A stretch of 64,000 nt of DNA from Rhodospirillaceae bacterium (lineage in GTDB: Bacteria > Pseudomonadota > Alphaproteobacteria > Dongiales > Dongiaceae): NCBI GenBank assembly GCA_016712715.1, contig JADJQM010000001.1, positions 2,005,001 through 2,069,000 on the forward strand. The letters are read 5' to 3'. Both the position numbers and the translations under genes were made by a program. The notes beneath the pieces are model-generated. The model was not told the origin of the DNA. It saw only the letters and a list, made by a program, of their open reading frames with translations, and did not search any database. Shown here one piece after another: positions 1-9,022 of this stretch (positions are counted from its first letter, which is position 1; each line of letters starts with the position of its first letter).

Positions 1-35
1 GGAAGCACTAGGCTCGCCAAGGTGTCAATGTTAGG

Positions 36-89
36 CATGACGGAGTTAGTCATGGCAGAGTTAGTCATGGCAGAGTTAGTCATGACAGA
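36..89. repeat. 15-bp tandem repeat, three full units plus a partial
   Basis: The units at 36-50, 51-65 and 66-80 are nearly identical (core CATGGCAGAGTTAGT), and a partial fourth runs to 89. The repeat lies in a frame that is open from the left edge of the window to a TAA at 109-111 and would encode a pentapeptide repeat, MAELV. It could be the tail of a gene lying outside the window or only an intergenic minisatellite; the visible part is too short to decide. Confidence 0.75.
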
Positions 90-133
90 CTGGCGCACAT
101 GGATTCGCTAAACGACATAGGGGCTTTCCGCCT

Positions 134-772
134 TTGCTGAAGCTTGACCACCTCACCGTCATTGCTCCGACGCTCCGCGAAGGAGTGTCCCATGTCCAGG
201 AATGCCTCGACATCGAGGTGCCCTTCGGGACACGCCACGATTACATGGGCACCCACAATCACCGCCTTCAGTTGGGGAACAACGTCTATCTTGAGATCGT
301 CGCACGCGACCCGGACGGGACTGAGCCCGGTCGGCCGCGCTGGTTCGGTCTCGACAACCAGGCGCAGATCAGGGCGGATTGGCACGAAGGCCGGCGCCTG
401 CGCGGGTGGGTTGCCAGCACGGTTGCCATCGGTCCCCTTGTTTCAAGACATCGCGCGATCTTCGGCGACAAGGTTCCCCTTCCGGCCGACAACCCGACTT
501 TCGACTTTGCGATCCCCGCGGACGGCTCGCTCCCGCTCGACGGCGCAGCACCCTCGCTCATCGACCATCGAGGTGATCCCACATCAATGACCTCGATCCC
601 GGATCTGGGCGCGCGCCTGCTTTCGCTCACACTTCGGCATCCGGATCCTGCGGCCATCGAGGCGCTGTACCTGGCACTCGCGATCGATCGTCCGCCTGCG
701 CTCGTCCGGGGCCTGCGCCTGTCCTACCGCGCACAAATCGAGACACGGACCGGCTTGAAAGAGCTGACCTGA
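134..772 (+). CDS. Glyoxalase-like (VOC-fold) domain protein
   Basis: This 212-residue protein begins MLKLDHLTVIAPTL and continues with a GTHNHRLQLG segment, followed by YLEIVA about 15 residues later. This is the layout of the glyoxalase-like VOC family (PF13468 type), whose members are mostly uncharacterised metal-dependent or binding proteins. The start codon is TTG at 134, chosen because the family's conserved N-terminus begins exactly there and no in-frame ATG precedes it. The C-terminal half is less conserved. It stands alone, convergent with the BenE-like gene, so context gives no substrate. The fold is fairly sure and the function unknown. Confidence 0.8.
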   Translation: MLKLDHLTVIAPTLREGVSHVQECLDIEVPFGTRHDYMGTHNHRLQLGNNVYLEIVARDPDGTEPGRPRWFGLDNQAQIRADWHEGRRLRGWVASTVAIGPLVSRHRAIFGDKVPLPADNPTFDFAIPADGSLPLDGAAPSLIDHRGDPTSMTSIPDLGARLLSLTLRHPDPAAIEALYLALAIDRPPALVRGLRLSYRAQIETRTGLKELT

Positions 773-826
773 GCCGGTTACGCGGTTGGTGATGCCTTCC
801 CGGCACTTCCCCAAGGGGGGGCGACG

Positions 827-2038
827 CTATCCCCGGCCGGACTGGCCCCGCCAATGCGTCAGGGCATAGATGGCGCCGCCGGCAAGCAAGCCCCAGAACG
901 CGCCGCTGATGCCGAAGAAGCCGATGCCGGAGGCCGTCACCACAAAGGTGATGATGGCGGCCTCGCGGTCCTTAGGATCGGTCACGGCGCCGAGCAGCGC
1001 GCCGCCGAAGGCGCCGAACAAAGCAAGGCCCGCCACCGCTTGGATGAGGATGGGTGGGGCGGCACTGATGAAGGCGGTGGCAGCCCCCGCCCCCAGCCCG
1101 AACAGCACATAGAAGATGCCCGAGGTGGCGGCCGCCCAATAGCGCCGTGCGGGATCAGGATGGGCATCGACCCCGGCGCAGAGGGCCGCGGTGATGGCGG
1201 CCAGGTTCACCGCATGGCCGCCGAAGGGTGCTGCCAGCAGCGTGAAGATGCCGGTGATGCTGAAGAGCGGCCCCGGATGCGGGCGGTAGCCGTTGACATT
1301 GAGCACGGCGATGCCGGGGATGTTCTGCGATGCCATGGTGACGATGAAGAGCGGCAGCGCGATGCCGATGAGACCGGAGAGGGTGAATTCCGGCATGACC
1401 AGGACCGGCTGCGGCCACAGCGCCGTGGCGTCGAGATGCGAGACATCGACGGTGACGGCGATGATGATGACCGTCACCAGCACCGCGGCCGGCACGGCAT
1501 AGAGCCGCCGGAAACGCGCCACCAGCGCCCAGGTGACGATGATCGCGAGGCCATAGGCGGGTGCCTCGGCGATGGCCTTGACCGGGGCGAGGCAGAGGCC
1601 GAGCAAAACGCCCGCCAGCATCGCATTGGCGAGCGGTGCGGGGATCGCCGCCACCGCGCGGCCCAACGGCTTCCAGAGTCCCGCGATGACAATGAGCGCG
1701 CCGCTGATGAGGAAGGCGCCGATGGCGACGGGAAAGCCACCCTCCGGCAAGGCAGTCGCGGCGAGGAGGGCGGCACCCGGCGTCGACCAGGCGATGCTGA
1801 TCGGCTGCCGGGTCCTGAGGCTGAGATAGATCGCGCAGAGACCCATGCTGATGGAAAGCGCCATGAGGCCCGAGGCCGCCTGCGCCTGGCTCGCCCCCAT
1901 GGCGGTCAGGCCCTGGATGATGACGGCAAAGGAACTGGCAAAGCCGACGAAGGCCGCAAGCAGCCCGGCGGCCATGGCCTGGTGCGAGAAGGCCGCCAGG
2001 GTGCCGCCGTCGCTCTCTTGTTGGGATGAAGAATTCAT
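827..2038 (-). CDS. benE: BenE-family benzoate/H+ symporter
   Basis: The roughly 403-residue protein is almost wholly hydrophobic, with 11-12 predicted membrane segments. It has the BenE hallmarks: a QGLTAMGASQAQAASGL segment near residue 50, then SIAWSTPGAALL, and an ASQNIPGIAVLNVNGYRP segment in the middle. Family members import benzoate and related aromatic acids with protons at the inner membrane. I chose the ATG at 2038; the frame extends 12 bases further to a weak TTG. It lies downstream of the ferredoxin reductase on the same strand, separated by a palindromic repeat, which suggests it supplies an aromatic substrate to the catabolic operon. The substrate is inferred. Confidence 0.88.
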   Translation of the reverse strand: MNSSSQQESDGGTLAAFSHQAMAAGLLAAFVGFASSFAVIIQGLTAMGASQAQAASGLMALSISMGLCAIYLSLRTRQPISIAWSTPGAALLAATALPEGGFPVAIGAFLISGALIVIAGLWKPLGRAVAAIPAPLANAMLAGVLLGLCLAPVKAIAEAPAYGLAIIVTWALVARFRRLYAVPAAVLVTVIIIAVTVDVSHLDATALWPQPVLVMPEFTLSGLIGIALPLFIVTMASQNIPGIAVLNVNGYRPHPGPLFSITGIFTLLAAPFGGHAVNLAAITAALCAGVDAHPDPARRYWAAATSGIFYVLFGLGAGAATAFISAAPPILIQAVAGLALFGAFGGALLGAVTDPKDREAAIITFVVTASGIGFFGISGAFWGLLAGGAIYALTHWRGQSGRG

Positions 2039-2120
2039 GCGAGTCGCCAAACGTCGTCAGGGTTGCCGACAATGCGAAAATCGACGGGCCTCGTAAAGAG
2101 GCGGTGGATTTTGTCAAAAA

Positions 2121-2222
2121 CCCCTCACCCCAACCCCTCTCCCCAGAGGGGCGAGGGGCTTTAAAGCCAGCTCGCTGGAAACTCCCTCGCCCCGCTTGCG
2201 GGGAGAGGGTCGGGGTGAGGGG
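2121..2222. repeat. Dispersed palindromic intergenic element, copy 1
   Basis: About 100 bp with outer arms CCCCTCACCCCAACCCCTC and GGTCGGGGTGAGGGG, and inner arms around GGGCGAGGG and CCCTCGCCC. The whole can fold into one long hairpin with a short variable tip. Related copies lie at 14195, 16996, 24126 and, in a variant form, 30753. It fills the gap between the ferredoxin reductase and benE genes and could act as a transcript-end hairpin. Confidence 0.9.
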
Positions 2223-2226
2223 CGCT

Positions 2227-3444
2227 TCAGGCGAGAACTGTCTTGAGGTCGCTGGCCGGATCGGCCAAGGCCGCGCGGTCCGGGGATCTGCCGGCCTCGA
2301 GGGCCTTCTTGCCCAAGGCGTAGGCCAGGGCGTCGTTCATGGCGTCGATGGCGATGAGCTTGTCGCCCTGGAAATACCAGATCGACTGGCTCAAGGGTCG
2401 CTTGCCGGGGCGGAGCACCGTGCTGTCATAACCCCGGTTGAGGCCGGCGATCTGCAGCTTCACGTCATATTGGTCGGACCAGAACCAGGGCTTGGGATCA
2501 TAGTCGGGTGCTGCGCCGAGCAGGCAGGCCGCGGCATGTTCGCCCTGGTCGATCGCGTTCTGCACCGATTCAAGCCGCGTACGCGCACCGCGCCAGGCAA
2601 AGACTGCGCAATCCCCGGCAGCGAAGATGTCTGGATCGCTGGTGCGGCATTGGCCGTCGACCAGGATGCCGCCCTCGACGGCAAGACCCGCATCCCGTGC
2701 CAGCGCGTCATTGGGGATGATGCCGATGCCGACGATGGCAAGATCGGCCGGGATGATGGTGCCGTCCTTGAGCCGGGCGCCGGTCAGGCGATTGTCGGCA
2801 CCCAGGAGTTCAGCAAGGCCGGTCGATTCACGGATGGTGACGCCATGCGACTGATGGAGGGCGCGGAAGAAATCCGAGGTGGGGGCCGCCGCCACGCGCT
2901 GCAGGATCCGCTCCGCCATCTCAATGACTGTGACAGTGAGGCCCTTCTGTGCCGCGACCGCCGCCGCTTCGAGGCCGATATAACCGCCGCCGATCACCAG
3001 CAGCTTTGCACCGGGCTTCAAGGCAGGGGCGATGGCATCGGCGTCGGCGAGGTTGCGGATGGTGAAGACATTGCCGAGCCTGCCGCCGATCTCAGAGGGC
3101 AGCGAGCGCGGCGTCGAGCCGGTCGCCAGCAGCAGTTTCGAATAGGGAAGCTTGCTGCCATCGGCGAGCGTCAAGAGATGAGCGGCGGGATCCAGCGCCA
3201 CGGCGTGGCTCTCGAGGCGGAGGTCGATCTGCTGTTCGCCATACCAGCTCAAGGGACGGATGAACAAACGCTCGACCGCCAATTCGCCGGAGACATATTT
3301 CTTGGAGAGCGGCGGGCGCTGATAGGGGGCGGCCGGTTCCTCGCCGACGATCGTGAGCTTGCCGTCATAGCCCAAGGCGCGCAGCTTGGCGGCGCAGGAG
3401 GCGCTGGCCTGGCCGGCGCCCAGGAGGATGATCGGTGCCGCCAT
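2227..3444 (-). CDS. FAD-dependent ferredoxin reductase (NAD(P)H to 2Fe-2S ferredoxin)
   Basis: A 405-residue two-dinucleotide-binding flavoprotein. The N-terminal FAD motif GAGQASASCAAKL is at residues 8-20, the NAD(P)H motif VIGGGYIGLEAA is mid-protein, and the FAD-closing motif DIFAAGDCA is near residue 275. These and the overall length fit reductases of the putidaredoxin-reductase/BphA4 type, which pass electrons from NADH to a 2Fe-2S ferredoxin. The ferredoxin gene lies 12 bases upstream on the same strand and a P450 lies further upstream in the same operon, so this is very probably the first component of a three-part P450 electron chain. Confidence 0.92.
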   Translation of the reverse strand: MAAPIILLGAGQASASCAAKLRALGYDGKLTIVGEEPAAPYQRPPLSKKYVSGELAVERLFIRPLSWYGEQQIDLRLESHAVALDPAAHLLTLADGSKLPYSKLLLATGSTPRSLPSEIGGRLGNVFTIRNLADADAIAPALKPGAKLLVIGGGYIGLEAAAVAAQKGLTVTVIEMAERILQRVAAAPTSDFFRALHQSHGVTIRESTGLAELLGADNRLTGARLKDGTIIPADLAIVGIGIIPNDALARDAGLAVEGGILVDGQCRTSDPDIFAAGDCAVFAWRGARTRLESVQNAIDQGEHAAACLLGAAPDYDPKPWFWSDQYDVKLQIAGLNRGYDSTVLRPGKRPLSQSIWYFQGDKLIAIDAMNDALAYALGKKALEAGRSPDRAALADPASDLKTVLA

Positions 3445-3456
3445 GGTCCCTGCCCG

Positions 3457-3774
3457 TCAGATATGCGGGACGTGCAGGATCAGGCCGTCAAGTTCCTCGG
3501 TCGCGATGATCTGGCAGGACAACCGGCTCATCTCGCGCCGCTCGGCGGTGGTGATCTCCAGCATGTCGTCTTCCATTTCGCCGGGCTTGCCGGTCTTCGC
3601 CGCCCAGGCGGGATCGACATAGACATGGCAGGTGGCGCAGGAAAGGCAGCCGCCGCATTCGCCGATCACGTCGGGCACATTGTTGGCGACGGCGGCTTCC
3701 ATGAGATTGTGCCCCACGGCGACATTGGCGCTGATCTCACGCCCGCCATCGAGGACCCAGGTGATCTTCGGCAT
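3457..3774 (-). CDS. 2Fe-2S ferredoxin (adrenodoxin type)
   Basis: The 105-residue protein starts MPKITWVLDGG. It has the cluster pattern Cys-x5-Cys-x2-Cys in ECGGCLSCATCHVYVD and a fourth Cys in RLSCQII about 36 residues later, as in putidaredoxin, adrenodoxin and other P450 partners. An extra Cys lies inside the x5 loop. The frame is open 96 bases further upstream, but the ATG at 3774 matches the family N-terminus. It sits between the GS-like gene and the reductase in one operon and probably carries electrons to the P450 at 5115-6377, perhaps also to the second P450 at 13013. Confidence 0.93.
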   Translation of the reverse strand: MPKITWVLDGGREISANVAVGHNLMEAAVANNVPDVIGECGGCLSCATCHVYVDPAWAAKTGKPGEMEDDMLEITTAERREMSRLSCQIIATEELDGLILHVPHI

Positions 3775-3802
3775 CGTCTTTTCCCTCTCGCCCGCAAGCT
3801 GC

Positions 3803-5092
3803 CTAGATATAGTTGATGTAATAGTCGCGTTTGGCGTCACCTTCGAGGGCGCCCACGCGCTCGACCTCATGCTGCTTGATGAAGACGTGGTTGTCGACCA
3901 GTCCCTGCCCCACGGCCTCTACCAGGGGTTTGTCGGCGACCAGGGCGTCCAGGGCACCGCCCAGGGTTTCCGCGACACCTTCGCGGGCGTCCTGGTTTTC
4001 CAGGCAATCGGCGGTTTCGGCCGGGGCCAGCTTATAGTTATTGACGAAGCCGAGCCTGGCTGCCTGCAGGATGGTGGCGACCATCGTATAGGGATTGGCC
4101 GCACCATCGCCCATGCGGTGCTCGATGCGCGACTTCGCCCCACCCTCGGCCGAGAGCCGGGTGGTGACGCCGCGATGATCGACGCCCCAATTGCGCCAGA
4201 AGCCGGACAGGCTCGCCGGTTTCAAGCGGTCATAGGAATTGACGGTGGGTGCGAGGAGACCTGCCATGCCGGCATGATGCTGCATGAGGCCGGCGATGCA
4301 ACCGCGCGTCAGCGGCGGCATTTGTTCCGGAACCGTCGCATCGCCGATGGCATTGCGGCCGTCCTTGTCGTTGAAGCTGAAATTGACGTGGAGGCCGCTG
4401 CCGCTCAGACCCAGGACAGGTTTCGGCATAAAGGTGAGCAGGATGCCGTGTTCGAGTGCCACTTCGCGGGCCAGCAGCCGGAACAGGAAGATGTCGTCGA
4501 CGGCTTTCAGCGCATCGTCATAGGTCAGCGTGAATTCGAATTGCGGCGCATCATATTCCGAGGTGAAGCAATCGATGCGGAAGCCGGCGGCGGTGGCCTT
4601 TTCCCAGATCGCGTCGGTAAAGCCACGCGGATCGGTGAAGGGGCCGGTGCTGTAGACGAAGGCGCCCGGCGTGTCATAGGGCACCCATTTGCCGTGTTCG
4701 TCGCGGCAGAAGGCATAGGCTTCGAGCTCCAGCCCCACCTTGGGCGAATAACCCAGCGCCTGCCATTCGGCGATGGCGCGCTTCAACGCCCCGCGACCGC
4801 AGAGCGGCAGCGGTGTGCCGTCATTGTCATACTGGTCGGCGACCACAACCTTGGTGTTCGGCTGCCAGCCGGCGCGGATGTCGGCGGCCTTGTAGACGGC
4901 GTCGTAGTCGGGGAGACCCTCCAGCATCTTGGAGCCGGGCGCCGGCATGAGGTCCTTGGCATAGCTCACCGCATAGATGCCGAGGCAGAAGCGCGACGAG
5001 CCGTCGCCCATTTTCGCCGCCGGCAGATATTTGCCGCGGGCCAGGTTGAGGTGGTCACAAAACAGAAGCCGCAGCCTCTCTGCCGTCGCCAT
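3803..5092 (-). CDS. Glutamine-synthetase-like gamma-glutamyl ligase
   Basis: The 429-residue protein has the GS fold: an ELEAYAF metal-ligand motif (E122, E124), GSGLHVNFSF in place of the classical GSGxHxHxS, and an RIEHRMGDGAANPY segment matching the catalytic-domain R-x-E/N-P motif. The N-terminal beta-grasp domain is short. Divergent GS-like enzymes of this sort gamma-glutamylate amines (aniline, isopropylamine, polyamines) before oxidation, rather than making glutamine. It is embedded between P450 and ferredoxin genes; as I recall, a GS-like gene also lies next to the P450-ferredoxin genes of mycobacterial piperidine and morpholine degradation. An amine substrate is therefore likely but unproven. 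Confidence 0.85.
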   Translation of the reverse strand: MATAERLRLLFCDHLNLARGKYLPAAKMGDGSSRFCLGIYAVSYAKDLMPAPGSKMLEGLPDYDAVYKAADIRAGWQPNTKVVVADQYDNDGTPLPLCGRGALKRAIAEWQALGYSPKVGLELEAYAFCRDEHGKWVPYDTPGAFVYSTGPFTDPRGFTDAIWEKATAAGFRIDCFTSEYDAPQFEFTLTYDDALKAVDDIFLFRLLAREVALEHGILLTFMPKPVLGLSGSGLHVNFSFNDKDGRNAIGDATVPEQMPPLTRGCIAGLMQHHAGMAGLLAPTVNSYDRLKPASLSGFWRNWGVDHRGVTTRLSAEGGAKSRIEHRMGDGAANPYTMVATILQAARLGFVNNYKLAPAETADCLENQDAREGVAETLGGALDALVADKPLVEAVGQGLVDNHVFIKQHEVERVGALEGDAKRDYYINYI

Positions 5093-5114
5093 TGTTGTTC
5101 TCCCAGACAGAAAT

Positions 5115-6377
5115 TCAGTTCGTTTGAATGCGCACCGGCAGTCGTTTGATGCCGCCGATGAAATTGGAACGCAGGAATTCGTGGGCGCCGGTCTGTTCGA
5201 TGGACTTCACGCGCTTCACCAGTTCCTGCAGCAGGATCCGGACTTCGAGCCGCGCCAGCCACATGCCCAGGCACACATGGGGTCCCCCTTGCCCGAAGGA
5301 TACATGGCGGTTGGGGGTGCGCAACAGGTCAAGCTCGAACGGGTCCTCGAACACGGTTTCGTCGCGGTTGGCCGAGACGAACCAGAAGATCACCTTGTCG
5401 CCTTCCCGCACATTCTTGCCGTGGAGCTCAAAATCGCGGGTCGCGGTGCGCCGGAAATGCATGGTGGGCGAGGCCCAGCGGATGAACTCGTCGGGGGCCG
5501 TTTCCCAGATATTGTTTTCGCCGGCGCGGAGCTGGTCCATGAGCTGCGGGCGATTGCAGAGGGCAAAGAGCGAGGCCGCGAGCGAATAGCGGGTGGTGTC
5601 GTTGCCGGCCGCCACCAGCAGGCAGAAGAAATTGCGGAACTCCGCTTCGGTGATGACATTGCCATGGGCATCGGGCTGCAGGATGAGGTGCAGCACACCG
5701 CTGGTGTCGCCCTTGGCCTGCTTTTCGCGCATCAGCTTCTTGGCATATTCATAAAGATCGGCGCCGGCCGGGGAGCGGAACGGCATCAGGCGATAGGCCT
5801 CGGTATCGGCCTTGTCGAGCACCAGGCTGGTGAATTCGGGATCGGTGTTGGCGATGAGCTGGTCGCCCTTCTCCACCAGCCAGTCGAGATCCTCGTCCGG
5901 CGTGCCGAGGATCTGGCCCAGCATGCGCATCGGCAATTGCCGCGAGACATCCTTCACCGCGTCGAAACTGCCGCGCGCCAGGACATCGTCGAGGATGGAA
6001 TCGCAGATGTGGCGGATCTGCTGGTCGAACTGGGCCACGACCGGCTTCGAGAAGGCCTTGGCCACCAGCACGCGGGTCCTTGAATGTTCCGGGGGATCGG
6101 TTTCCTGGAAGGTGCGGCGGGCGAGGTATTCCTCATAGGTCTGGTCTTCCATGCGGATGCCGCGCGCGGAACTCAGCAGATCGTAATTCTTGTTGAACTC
6201 GAGGATGTCGGCATGGCGGGTCAGCGACCAGAAGCCCTTGCCGCCCTTCATCTCGCTCCAGGAGAGCGGCTCCTCGCGGCGCAGCCTGGCGAAGGTGTTG
6301 TGCGGCGCGCCGGCCAGGAAGGAATCATGAGCCGAGAGATCGGCATGGCCGTCATCGAGGGGGGCAAAACTCGTCAT
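5115..6377 (-). CDS. Cytochrome P450 (first of two)
   Basis: A soluble bacterial class I P450 of 420 residues. The I-helix motif AAGNDTT is at 256-262 with the usual acid-Thr pair, ExxR is E297-R300, and the heme loop FGQGGPHVCLG has the thiolate ligand at C369. It lies 15-25 bases from its neighbours in an operon that also supplies a ferredoxin and reductase, so a complete monooxygenase is encoded. The operon contains a ring-cleaving dioxygenase but no flavin hydroxylase. The P450 may therefore provide the hydroxylation, or it may N-dealkylate an amine; the substrate cannot be read from the sequence. Confidence 0.94.
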   Translation of the reverse strand: MTSFAPLDDGHADLSAHDSFLAGAPHNTFARLRREEPLSWSEMKGGKGFWSLTRHADILEFNKNYDLLSSARGIRMEDQTYEEYLARRTFQETDPPEHSRTRVLVAKAFSKPVVAQFDQQIRHICDSILDDVLARGSFDAVKDVSRQLPMRMLGQILGTPDEDLDWLVEKGDQLIANTDPEFTSLVLDKADTEAYRLMPFRSPAGADLYEYAKKLMREKQAKGDTSGVLHLILQPDAHGNVITEAEFRNFFCLLVAAGNDTTRYSLAASLFALCNRPQLMDQLRAGENNIWETAPDEFIRWASPTMHFRRTATRDFELHGKNVREGDKVIFWFVSANRDETVFEDPFELDLLRTPNRHVSFGQGGPHVCLGMWLARLEVRILLQELVKRVKSIEQTGAHEFLRSNFIGGIKRLPVRIQTN

Positions 6378-6431
6378 GGCGAAACCCTTGCGTTGCGGTG
6401 AGCTGCGTGAGGCTTGTGGTCAGCTTCGTTT

Positions 6432-7232
6432 TCAGGCGCTGATCTTCGGGACCAGCGACTTGCCGCCGTTCCAGACGACCCCGATCTGCCGGTAATAGCC
6501 GCCGATGATCTCCAGCGGTTTCAAATGGGCCAGTTCCTCGGTGGGCGAGTCGAACAGCGCGAAGTGATCGACTGAAGCCGCGAAGGGCTGGCCGCCCTCG
6601 AATTTGGCGCCGGTTGATTCGATGAGCTCGGCATGGGCGTCGCCCTTGCCGTCGATCGCCGGCAGCCAGCGGTGATGCGCCATCGGATGGCCGTTGACGA
6701 AACCGTTCTTCTCAGCAGGCCCCTTCAGCGTGATGACAGCCTCGGCGAGGCGCCGGTCATTGGCTGCCAAGGTGGCGCCGAAGACGCCGCCCGCTGCCAC
6801 CTGGGGGGCGGGCGCAAAGGGATGGGGTCTGGTCATGTGGATGGAGCCGAACTTTTTCGGATAGCCCTGGTGGATGCCGCGCAGCATCGCGAAGTCCTTG
6901 TCGACCCAGATATAGATGCAGCGCGAATAGGTGCGCCCTTCGAAGGCGCAGCGCACGACGGCGAAGGCTTCCTTGTATTGCGCGCGCACGGGGTCGAGCA
7001 TTTCGGCCTTCGAGCCGCCGCAGGATTGCCAATCGGCCCAGATGAGCGCGACGGCGCCGGGATCTTCGGCAGCCAGCGTCAAGGGGGCCGGCAGGATCTC
7101 GGCGATGCGCTTGGGGTCCGTGCGGTATTCGACGGTGAGGAGATCGCCCGCATAATGCCAGGGCGGCGGCGGCAGGAGCGCTGCCTGGCCGGTGACGCTG
7201 CGCGGATAGAAGAAACCTTGCAAGCTGGTCAT
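6432..7232 (-). CDS. Acetoacetate decarboxylase-family protein
   Basis: A 266-residue member of the ADC fold. The segment HQGYPKKFGSIHM carries the lysine pair that forms and tunes the Schiff base in acetoacetate decarboxylase, and EILPAPL near the N-terminus is also a family mark. Besides decarboxylases, the family includes aldolase-dehydratases. It lies between the fumarylacetoacetase-fold gene and the P450, with a 12-base gap upstream, where a canonical homoprotocatechuate pathway would have an isomerase, hydratase or aldolase. I infer that it acts on a keto-acid ring-cleavage product. The family is sure and the reaction open. Confidence 0.88.
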   Translation of the reverse strand: MTSLQGFFYPRSVTGQAALLPPPPWHYAGDLLTVEYRTDPKRIAEILPAPLTLAAEDPGAVALIWADWQSCGGSKAEMLDPVRAQYKEAFAVVRCAFEGRTYSRCIYIWVDKDFAMLRGIHQGYPKKFGSIHMTRPHPFAPAPQVAAGGVFGATLAANDRRLAEAVITLKGPAEKNGFVNGHPMAHHRWLPAIDGKGDAHAELIESTGAKFEGGQPFAASVDHFALFDSPTEELAHLKPLEIIGGYYRQIGVVWNGGKSLVPKISA

Positions 7233-7244
7233 GTGCCGATCTCC

Positions 7245-8099
7245 TCAGGCGCCGGGTTTCTTCGGGGCGCGGATACCGCGGAATTCCCAATCGCCCCCCA
7301 GGGCCGTGGAGAGCACCTCTTCCGATTCCGTGGGCTGCGCACCCACATCCGTGCGGATCGGTTCCGGTCCTTCGACCACGCGATTCGACAAGCGACCGAG
7401 CCCTTCGACCTCGACTTCGACCACGTCGCCGGGCTGGACGGGGCGCGAATTGGCGGGTGTGCCCGAGAGCAGCACATCGCCCGGTTCCAGCGTGATGTTG
7501 CGGGCGATGTCGGCCACCAGATAGTTCATGTCCCAGGTCATCTCGGACGTGTTGCCGTCCTGCACGACCTTGCCGTTGACATAGGTGCGCAGGAACTTGT
7601 TGTGGAAATCCCAGCCGGTGACGAAGCCCGGCCCTAAGGGACAGAGCGTGTCGCTGCCTTTGACGCGCAGCATGGAGCCCGCATCGGTGTCGCGGAAATC
7701 GTGGAGGCCGAAATCACTGGCGATGGTGTAGCCGGCGATATAGTCGCCGGCTTCTGCCTGCGAGATATTACGCGCGCGCTTGCCGATGACGATCGCGACC
7801 TCGCCTTCGTAGTTCAGCCATTTGCACCCCCGAGGACGCACGATCTCGCCATTGTGGGAGTTGAGGGCTGAGGTCGGCTTCTGGAAATAGGTCGGTGTGG
7901 CCGAGAGCTTGATCTGGAATTCGTGGACCCGGCTCACATGGTTGAGGTGGACCGCGATGATCTTGCCCGGCTGCACGGGGGGCAGATGAATGGCGTCCTT
8001 AATGGCGACCCGGCGGCCGTCGCGCGCCACCAGTTCCTCGCCCTTGCGTTCGGTCTCAACGACAGCGCCGCCCAGCAGGATGCGTCGATATTCGGTCAT
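7245..8099 (-). CDS. Fumarylacetoacetate hydrolase-family isomerase/decarboxylase (HpaG-like)
   Basis: The 284-residue protein has the FAH catalytic fold, including the metal-ligand E98-x-E100 in NYEGEVAIVIGK, a downstream Asp in IASDFGLHDF and the conserved SGTPANSRPVQPGD loop. In the homoprotocatechuate meta pathway such enzymes decarboxylate or isomerise 5-carboxymethyl-2-oxo-hexenedioate. The neighbouring HpaD- and HpaE-like genes support that role here. A C-terminal extension of about 40 residues after the fold is less conserved. It is in the operon, 23 bases after the dioxygenase gene. Confidence 0.88.
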   Translation of the reverse strand: MTEYRRILLGGAVVETERKGEELVARDGRRVAIKDAIHLPPVQPGKIIAVHLNHVSRVHEFQIKLSATPTYFQKPTSALNSHNGEIVRPRGCKWLNYEGEVAIVIGKRARNISQAEAGDYIAGYTIASDFGLHDFRDTDAGSMLRVKGSDTLCPLGPGFVTGWDFHNKFLRTYVNGKVVQDGNTSEMTWDMNYLVADIARNITLEPGDVLLSGTPANSRPVQPGDVVEVEVEGLGRLSNRVVEGPEPIRTDVGAQPTESEEVLSTALGGDWEFRGIRAPKKPGA

Positions 8100-8122
8100 T
8101 TTGCTCTCCCAGAACTTGGGCC

Positions 8123-9022
8123 TTATTCGGCCGCTTTCTTGTGTGACGTCCAGCCGCCTTGCGGCCGGTCGAACCAGATATGCACCTGGCCGGTGCCGAT
8201 GGAATTCTCATAGTCGCTGTAGAGCCTGCCCGGTGCCGACAGTTTCTCCTCGCCGAGGGCCGCGGCCATCATCAGGTAGTGGCCGAAATTGGCTTCCGGC
8301 TTGAACTTCAGGAATTCTGGCATGCTGCGCAGCACGCTCGCGTGATCGCCGGCCTTGAACCACTCGATGCGTTTCAAATCAGCGGCGGAATGCTCCGGAC
8401 TGAAGATATGCTCGACCCCCGCCGCCTCATGGGCGCGCAGTTTCTGCAACGGCCAGAATTTGTGGCTCATGGCGCCGGAGGCGAGCAGCAAAACCTTCTT
8501 GTCGGACTCGGCGATGGCTTCGCCCAACGCACGGCCGACACGCAGGAAATCCTCGGTCTCGCCGGTCTGGGCGCAGCTCATCGAGATCCAGGCCTCGGGG
8601 CCTTTCTGCAGATAATGGGCGACGTTGACAGTCGCATATTGGATGGGGAGATAGGGATCGTTATTGGGGGTGATCCAGGTGCCGTGCTTCCGCGCCTTGC
8701 TCGCCACCAGTTCGGCAAAGGCAGGATCGCCGGGCAGGTCGTAGGGGATCTGGCTCATCCCGCGCGGCAATTCGTCGGAGGTGTATTTGCCGCTGCGGCG
8801 CGCCTCGCTGGTGATGACGAATTCGACGGTGGTGAACCAGTGCGAATCGAGCACCACGACGATGTCGTAATCGAGCTTGGGCAGCACTTCGTTGCGCAAA
8901 CGCCGGAAGCCCTCGACCACGGTGAAGTCCTTGCCGTTATTGAGCTCGTGGCGGATCGTCTCCGGCAACATGACGGTGGGAACATGGGCAATGAGCCCGC
9001 AACCAACAACCTCACCCATCAT
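8123..9022 (-). CDS. hpaD: Class III extradiol dioxygenase, HpaD-like
   Basis: A 299-residue LigB-fold protein. The segments IAHVPTVMLPE (H13), VVVLDSHWFTT (H61), YTSDELPRGM, LLASGAMSHKF and GTGQVHIWF line up in order with E. coli 3,4-dihydroxyphenylacetate 2,3-dioxygenase. His residues in the first two blocks are the likely Fe(II) ligands. The start is set by an ATGA overlap with the stop codon of the upstream dehydrogenase gene (9019-9022), which implies translational coupling; a much longer open frame upstream is rejected. It should cleave a catechol between C2 and C3. The exact catechol may differ from homoprotocatechuate because the operon context is unusual. Confidence 0.88.
   Translation of the reverse strand: MMGEVVGCGLIAHVPTVMLPETIRHELNNGKDFTVVEGFRRLRNEVLPKLDYDIVVVLDSHWFTTVEFVITSEARRSGKYTSDELPRGMSQIPYDLPGDPAFAELVASKARKHGTWITPNNDPYLPIQYATVNVAHYLQKGPEAWISMSCAQTGETEDFLRVGRALGEAIAESDKKVLLLASGAMSHKFWPLQKLRAHEAAGVEHIFSPEHSAADLKRIEWFKAGDHASVLRSMPEFLKFKPEANFGHYLMMAAALGEEKLSAPGRLYSDYENSIGTGQVHIWFDRPQGGWTSHKKAAE

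Noticed and set aside
854..5149. Very long open frames on the plus strand (854-2029, 2026-3816, 3632-5149)
   Set aside because: They lie opposite genes with clear family motifs, have low-complexity charged translations, and arise from high GC at third codon positions.
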